Below, in pieces: positions 60,286 through 64,000 of a DNA stretch of 64,000 bases. The DNA comes from Halobaculum sp. XH14 (GTDB lineage: Archaea > Halobacteriota > Halobacteria > Halobacteriales > Haloferacaceae). The notes under the pieces were generated by a model. It searched no databases and was not told where the DNA came from. It saw only the letters and a program-made list of their open reading frames with translations. Location: assembly GCF_032116555.1 (NCBI RefSeq), contig NZ_CP134949.1:1488001-1552000 (forward strand), written 5' to 3'. Numbering within the stretch: position 1 is the stretch's first letter; each line of letters opens with the position of its first letter. The position numbers and the translations under genes were made by a program.

Positions 60286-61221
60286 ATGGACGACACTCGA
60301 ACGGTCTGCGTGCTGGGGGCCGGGACGATGGGTCGGGGCATCGCCCACGCCGCCGCGACGGCCGGCCATCGCGTCCGCCTCCGCGACGTCGACGACGACG
60401 TGCTCGCCGAGGCGAGCGAGGAGATCAGGTCGACGCTCTCCGGCGGCGTGGAGCGCGGGAAGCTGTCGGCAGGGGGGGCCGACGCCGCGTTCGACCGGAT
60501 CGAGACGACGACCGACCTCCAGTCGGCGGCGGCCGGGACCGACATCGCCATCGAGGCCGTGCCCGAGGACGTCGACCTCAAGCGGGACGTGCTCTCCGGG
60601 GCGGAGGCGCACCTCCCCGACGGGGCGCTCGTCGGCTCGAACACCTCCTCGCTCCCGCTGACCGGCATCGCGGCGGCCCTGGAGCGGCCGGACCGGGCCG
60701 TCGGGCTCCACTTTTTCAACCCGGTCCACGCGATGGGGCTCGTGGAGGTCGTGCTGGCCGAACAGACGACCGCCGCGACGCGCGAGCGGGCGGAATCGTT
60801 CGTCGAGGGGCTCGGCAAGACCGCGGTCACCGTCACGGACACGCCCGGCTTCGCGACCTCGCGGCTCGGCGCGATGCAGGGCGTCGAGGCGATCCGGATG
60901 CTCCAGGCAGGCGTCGCCGGTCCGCGCGACATCGACGCCGGGATGGAACTGGGGTATCGGCACCCGATGGGTCCGATCGAACTCACCGACGTCGTCGGCC
61001 TCGACGTCCGCCTCGACATCCTCGAGCACCTCCGAGAGGAACTCGGCGAGCGATTCGCGCCGCCGCCGCTGCTCCGCCGGAAAGTCCGTGCCGGAAAGCT
61101 CGGCCGCAAGACCGGCGAGGGGTTCTACGTCTGGGAGGACGGCGAGGTCGTCGGCGTCTCGGGCGGGCACGGAGCCGCGGGCGAACGGGATGTGGACGAC
61201 GCCGAGACGGGGGGACGATGA
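60286..61221 (+). CDS. 3-hydroxyacyl-CoA dehydrogenase
   Basis: A 311-residue NAD-dependent enzyme of fatty acid beta-oxidation that oxidises 3-hydroxyacyl-CoA to 3-ketoacyl-CoA. The NAD-binding motif VLGAGTMGRGIAHAAATAG begins at residue 8; AIEAVPEDVDLK, GLHFFNPVHAMGLVEVV (active-site His) and GYRHPMGPIELTDVVGLD follow. The last 35 residues are a disordered Gly/Asp tail. The enoyl-CoA hydratase gene overlaps the stop by four bases. Confidence 0.92.
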   Translation: MDDTRTVCVLGAGTMGRGIAHAAATAGHRVRLRDVDDDVLAEASEEIRSTLSGGVERGKLSAGGADAAFDRIETTTDLQSAAAGTDIAIEAVPEDVDLKRDVLSGAEAHLPDGALVGSNTSSLPLTGIAAALERPDRAVGLHFFNPVHAMGLVEVVLAEQTTAATRERAESFVEGLGKTAVTVTDTPGFATSRLGAMQGVEAIRMLQAGVAGPRDIDAGMELGYRHPMGPIELTDVVGLDVRLDILEHLREELGERFAPPPLLRRKVRAGKLGRKTGEGFYVWEDGEVVGVSGGHGAAGERDVDDAETGGR

Positions 61222-62036
61222 CGACGCCCGCCGAAGCTGCTGCCGAGGGGAACGAGTTCGTCGCCGCCGAGGTCGGCGGTCGCGGCGAGCACGTGGCGAC
61301 GGTCACCATCGACCGACCGGACGCGCGGAACGCGCTCAACGCGACCGTCCGGTCCGAACTGAAGTCCGTCTTCGCCGCGATCGCCGAGGACGATTCGGTC
61401 CGCGTCGTCGTGTTGACCGGGGGCGAGGACTCGGGCGCGTTCGTCGCGGGCGCGGATGTGACCGAGCTCCACGAGCGGAGCGCCGTCGAACAGCGCGAGG
61501 CGAGTTCGTTCCCGCGCGTCTACGAGGTCGTCGCCGAGTGCCCGAAGCCAGTCGTCGCCCGCGTGAACGGCCACGCGCTCGGCGGCGGCTGTGAACTCGC
61601 GCAGGCCTGTGACGTTCGCATCGCCGCCGAGGGCGCGAAGCTCGGGCAGCCGGAGATCGGCCTCGGACTCATCCCGGGCGGCGGCGGCACCCAGCGGCTC
61701 CCGCGGCTCGTCGGCGAGGGCCAGGCGCTGAAGCTGATCCTGTCGGGCGAACTCGTCGAGGCGACCGAGGCGGCCGAACTCGGCCTCGTCGAGGAAGCGG
61801 TCCCCGAAGGGGAACTCGACGGCCGCGTCGACGACCTCGCCGGGGCGATCGCCGAGAAGAGCCCGCTGGCCGTCCGACGCGCGAAGCAAGCGGTTCGGGG
61901 CGGAGCGGATCGATCGTTGCGACAGGGACTGGCTTACGAGCGCGAACTGTTCGTCGGCCTGTTCGACAGCCACGACAAGAACGAGGGCATCGGCGCGTTC
62001 CTCGAGGACCGGGAGCCCGACTGGCGTGGCGAGTGA
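61218..62036 (+). CDS. enoyl-CoA hydratase
   Basis: A 272-residue crotonase-fold enzyme that hydrates trans-2-enoyl-CoA to 3-hydroxyacyl-CoA. The oxyanion-hole segment FVAGADVTEL and VNGHALGGGCELAQACDVRIAAEGAKLGQPEIGLGLIPGGGGT carry the catalytic glutamates (in CELAQ and GQPEIGLG). Its ATG overlaps the dehydrogenase stop (ATGA, 61218-61221), so the two successive beta-oxidation steps are made together. Confidence 0.92.
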   Translation: MTTPAEAAAEGNEFVAAEVGGRGEHVATVTIDRPDARNALNATVRSELKSVFAAIAEDDSVRVVVLTGGEDSGAFVAGADVTELHERSAVEQREASSFPRVYEVVAECPKPVVARVNGHALGGGCELAQACDVRIAAEGAKLGQPEIGLGLIPGGGGTQRLPRLVGEGQALKLILSGELVEATEAAELGLVEEAVPEGELDGRVDDLAGAIAEKSPLAVRRAKQAVRGGADRSLRQGLAYERELFVGLFDSHDKNEGIGAFLEDREPDWRGE

Positions 62037-62231
62037 ACGGGGGGAGCCGAGCGACGGGGAGGCCCTCGTGACCGCCGGCCAGTGGATGGTGGTCAATCGA
62101 CGGGCTGCTGGTGATGACGGCCGTTCGGCCCGTTCAGGCTCGATCGGTCGGCTCCGCCACTGCTCCGGGTCGTGGGTCCTGTTCACGAGGCTGCCACACG
62201 ACTTATGCGGCGGCCGTCGGAACGCGGGTCC

Positions 62232-62879
62232 ATGCGTCGACGACAGCTACTCGGGGGGGCCGGCATCGCACTGACGACGGCGACGGCGGGCTGTCTCGGA
62301 TTCATCACGGGCGAGCAGTCGCTCTCGTTCGCCGCGGAACCGGCCGTGGCCGCGGAGAGCACGGTCGGCGAGACCGATTACGAGACGGAGGGGCCACAGG
62401 CACGGACGCAAACACGGGAGTTCACCGTGGCGGGCCAGACGCGCGAGGTCGAGGTGACCAACCGGATCACGACCTACCAGAAGACCGTCGACAACCCGCT
62501 CTTCGGCGAGGCGCGCCTCGCCGTGTTCGCGGCCATCTCCAGCCCGAAGGTGACGGTCGCGGGCCAGACGCTCAACCCGGTGGAAGACTACTCGAACGAG
62601 AAGCTGGTCTCGCTGCTCACGAGCCAGTACGAGGGGTTAGACGAGCCCACCCGCGTGGACGGCCGGACCGTCCGAACGCTCGGCAGCGACGTCGAGCTCG
62701 ACAAGTTCGAGGCGACCGCGACCGTCGACGGCCAGGAGGTCGACGTGTACATCCACGTCGGTCGAACCGAACACGAGGATGACTTCGTCATCCCGATGGG
62801 GATGTACCCCAAGCGGCGGGAGAGCGAGGAGCGGCCGACCGTCGTCTCGCTAACCGAGAGCCTGGAACACCCCGCCTGA
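62232..62879 (+). CDS. DUF6517-type lipoprotein
   Basis: A 215-residue exported protein. MRRRQLLGGAGIALTTATAGC has an RR signal and lipobox TAGC, for Tat export and lipid attachment. The mature domain is beta-rich and includes EVTNRITTYQKTVDNPLFGEARLAVFAAISSP, which I recall from haloarchaeal DUF6517. The function is unknown. A CGACTTATG element about 30 bases upstream (near 62199) suggests a leaderless mRNA. Confidence 0.75.
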   Translation: MRRRQLLGGAGIALTTATAGCLGFITGEQSLSFAAEPAVAAESTVGETDYETEGPQARTQTREFTVAGQTREVEVTNRITTYQKTVDNPLFGEARLAVFAAISSPKVTVAGQTLNPVEDYSNEKLVSLLTSQYEGLDEPTRVDGRTVRTLGSDVELDKFEATATVDGQEVDVYIHVGRTEHEDDFVIPMGMYPKRRESEERPTVVSLTESLEHPA

Positions 62880-62918
62880 TCCGGGTTCGGGTGAATTCGG
62901 ACCCGGTTGACCCATAGC

Positions 62919-62924
62919 TATATA
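62919..62924 (+). promoter_or_regulatory. TATA element of cspA copy 3
   Basis: TATATA in the context TAGCTATATACG is centred about 26 bases before 62947. Transcription would begin around 62945-62948, at or beside an ATG that opens a four-codon frame before cspA. Confidence 0.55.
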
Positions 62925-62944
62925 CGTCAGACGCTCCCTACCGT

Positions 62945-62956
62945 ATGGCGAGGTAA
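62945..62956 (+). other. possible leaderless mini-ORF (Met-Ala-Arg-stop)
   Basis: ATGGCGAGGTAA is in the leader of cspA copy 3, 6 bases before the cspA start codon. The TATA spacing puts the mRNA 5' end at or near its ATG. The motif may act as an upstream ORF; this is inference only. Confidence 0.35.
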
Positions 62957-62962
62957 GCGCGA

Positions 62963-63157
62963 ATGGCGAAAGGAACGGTCGCATTCTTCAACGACACGGG
63001 CGGTTACGGCTTCATCGAAAGCGAGGACGCGGACGAGGACGTCTTCTTCCACATGGAGGACGTCGGCGGTCCGGACCTCGAGGAAGGGCAGGAGGTGGAG
63101 TTCGACATCGAACAGGCCGACAAGGGTCCGCGAGCGACGAACCTCCAGCGGCTGTAG
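62963..63157 (+). CDS. cspA: cold shock domain protein (copy 3)
   Basis: A 64-residue cold-shock domain with RNP1 GGYGFIE (last residue Glu, unlike Ser in the other two copies) and RNP2 DVFFHM. It begins MAKGTVAFFND. The promoter has a strong TATA box and the leader carries a tiny upstream frame. The small variation and different leader suggest that the three copies are separately controlled. Confidence 0.95.
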   Translation: MAKGTVAFFNDTGGYGFIESEDADEDVFFHMEDVGGPDLEEGQEVEFDIEQADKGPRATNLQRL

Positions 63158-63249
63158 GAGAGTACGGGGACCCGACTCGCTCGGGTTCACTCGTCGCCGC
63201 GGGCGGTTCCGTTTTTACGGTGATCGGTCGGTGAGTGCCGACGGCGTCG

Positions 63250-63357
63250 CTACCGCGGGTGTTTCAGCGAGGCGCCACAGTCCGGGCAGGCGGCCCTGTA
63301 CGAGAGGACGCTGACCGAGCGGGAACATTCCGAACAGACGAACGCGCTGCCGACCAT
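63250..63357 (-). CDS. 35-residue zinc-ribbon micro-protein
   Basis: The frame MVGSAFVCSECSRSVSVLSYRAACPDCGASLKHPR ends with TAG at 63252-63250. It has two CxxC pairs (C8, C11 and C24, C27), the rubrerythrin-like zinc ribbon common in haloarchaeal micro-proteins. A TTAAATG element about 30 bases before ATG 63357 on the minus strand fits a leaderless start. The function is unknown. Confidence 0.65.
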   Translation of the reverse strand: MVGSAFVCSECSRSVSVLSYRAACPDCGASLKHPR

Positions 63358-63443
63358 CGTGCCGTCTGACGGACGTCATCCTGTTAAATGTTACCATGGA
63401 TAGACCACCGCGATTTTTACCGTCCCCCGCGGTCCATCCGAGT

Positions 63444-63905
63444 ATGCCATACAGCTACCGGCCACACCACTTCGAGGACTTCGAGGAGGGCCAGACGTTC
63501 GAGAGCGTCGGCCGCACCGTCACCGAGTCCGACTTCGTCATGCACTCGGCGTTCACCGGCGACTGGACCGAACTCCACACGAACGCCGACTACGCGGCCG
63601 ACTCGCAGTTCGGCGAGCGCGTCGCCCACGGTCCGATGACGTTCTCGCTGGCCACCGGGTTCGTCTACCGGTGCGGCTTCCTCGAACGCACGGTGATGGC
63701 GTTCCTCGGCATGAACTACATGGACATCCCCGCGCCCGTCTACGAGGGCGACTCCATCTCGCTCGACATGGAAGTCACCGAGACGAAGCCGTTCTCCTCG
63801 CGCGAGGACGCCGGCCTGGTCGTCATCGACACGGAGATGACCAACCAGGACGACGAGACGGTGTTCGCGGGCGACATGAAGTTCATGATCGAGCGCGAGT
63901 CGTAG
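63444..63905 (+). CDS. MaoC family dehydratase
   Basis: A 153-residue hot-dog-fold hydratase. The (R)-specific enoyl-CoA hydratase motif D-x4-H is visible in HTNADYAADSQFGERVAHGPM, with the Asp in NADYA and the His in VAHG. Such enzymes hydrate enoyl-CoA to (R)-3-hydroxyacyl-CoA, for example in polyhydroxyalkanoate supply or mesaconyl-type reactions. A TTTTTACC element is about 30 bases before ATG 63444. The exact substrate is unknown. Confidence 0.85.
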   Translation: MPYSYRPHHFEDFEEGQTFESVGRTVTESDFVMHSAFTGDWTELHTNADYAADSQFGERVAHGPMTFSLATGFVYRCGFLERTVMAFLGMNYMDIPAPVYEGDSISLDMEVTETKPFSSREDAGLVVIDTEMTNQDDETVFAGDMKFMIERES

Positions 63906-63938
63906 CGCCCCGCCGCCGGACGGGTCGTCCCGGTCCCG

Positions 63939-64000
63939 TCATCCGAGCATCTGTTCGAACAGCGCTCCCTGTCCCCGTCGGAGCCGCTCCAGGAACGCCG
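63939..64000 (-). CDS. C-terminal fragment of an unknown gene
   Basis: The last 20 codons of a minus-strand gene enter the window from the right and end in TGA at 63941-63939. They encode a short helix AFLERLRRGQGALFEQMLG. It is convergent with the MaoC gene. The fragment is too short to identify. Confidence 0.4.
   Translation of the reverse strand, partial: AFLERLRRGQGALFEQMLG

Noticed and set aside
1-64000. CRISPR array or insertion sequence
   Set aside because: No regularly spaced identical repeats of 25-37 bases with unique spacers and no transposase or terminal inverted repeats were found; the 37-base repeat after fumC has no spacers.

Overview
The window is chromosomal DNA of a halophilic archaeon. 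Signs are high GC with strong C/G third-position bias, very acidic proteins, Tat-dependent lipoproteins, archaeal TBP/TFB factors, CetZ, GatE, Pelota, aIF2-beta and several haloarchaea-restricted small families (UPF0058, UPF0212, DUF5785, small zinc ribbons). TATA elements about 25-30 nt before start codons point to many leaderless mRNAs. The species cannot be fixed; a Haloferacales-type genome is plausible. I see no provirus, IS element or CRISPR array.

1-8 kb: an MFS fragment, a less GC-rich glycosyltransferase/membrane protein pair, uridine kinase, an orphan LivK-type binding protein, an amidohydrolase, tRNA-Glu, and a Cys-rich four-helix copper-protein homologue beside a PRC-barrel protein. 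8-20 kb: a winged-helix regulator, a GAF/PAS histidine kinase, two coupled lipoproteins, a lactonase-like MBL protein, a Bat-type HTH-10 regulator, an isolated nuoCD, and bioY-bioM-bioN behind a BirA-type inverted repeat. 20-32 kb: cspA, a TetR-MATE pair with a palindromic operator, a TbsP-like protein divergent from TBP, an XPB-type helicase, an MgsA-C-terminus-like protein, tRNA-Tyr, a nitroreductase and CetZ.

32-46 kb: a DMT transporter, fumarase, a CitA-like citrate synthase, cspA, gatE, a UDG-like Fe-S protein, tRNA-Ser, then rqcH, two DUF4013 membrane proteins and pelA, all on the plus strand with tiny gaps. Because RqcH and Pelota both act on stalled ribosomes, this cluster is the most suggestive functional grouping in the window. 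46-57 kb: a GNAT protein, ATP-PEPCK, an MFS carrier, an ornithine-cyclodeaminase family enzyme, an APC permease, an Ogg1-type glycosylase, and thi4-thiDN. 57-64 kb: UPF0212, UPF0058, aIF2-beta, zinc-ribbon proteins, TFB, two beta-oxidation enzymes, a DUF6517-like lipoprotein, a third cspA, and a MaoC dehydratase.

A recurring sequence-level feature is short duplication at the 3' ends of genes (histidine kinase, nuoCD, fumC, a zinc-ribbon gene, UPF0212 gene), sometimes copying the stop codon. Function calls rest on motif recognition by eye; no database search was run.
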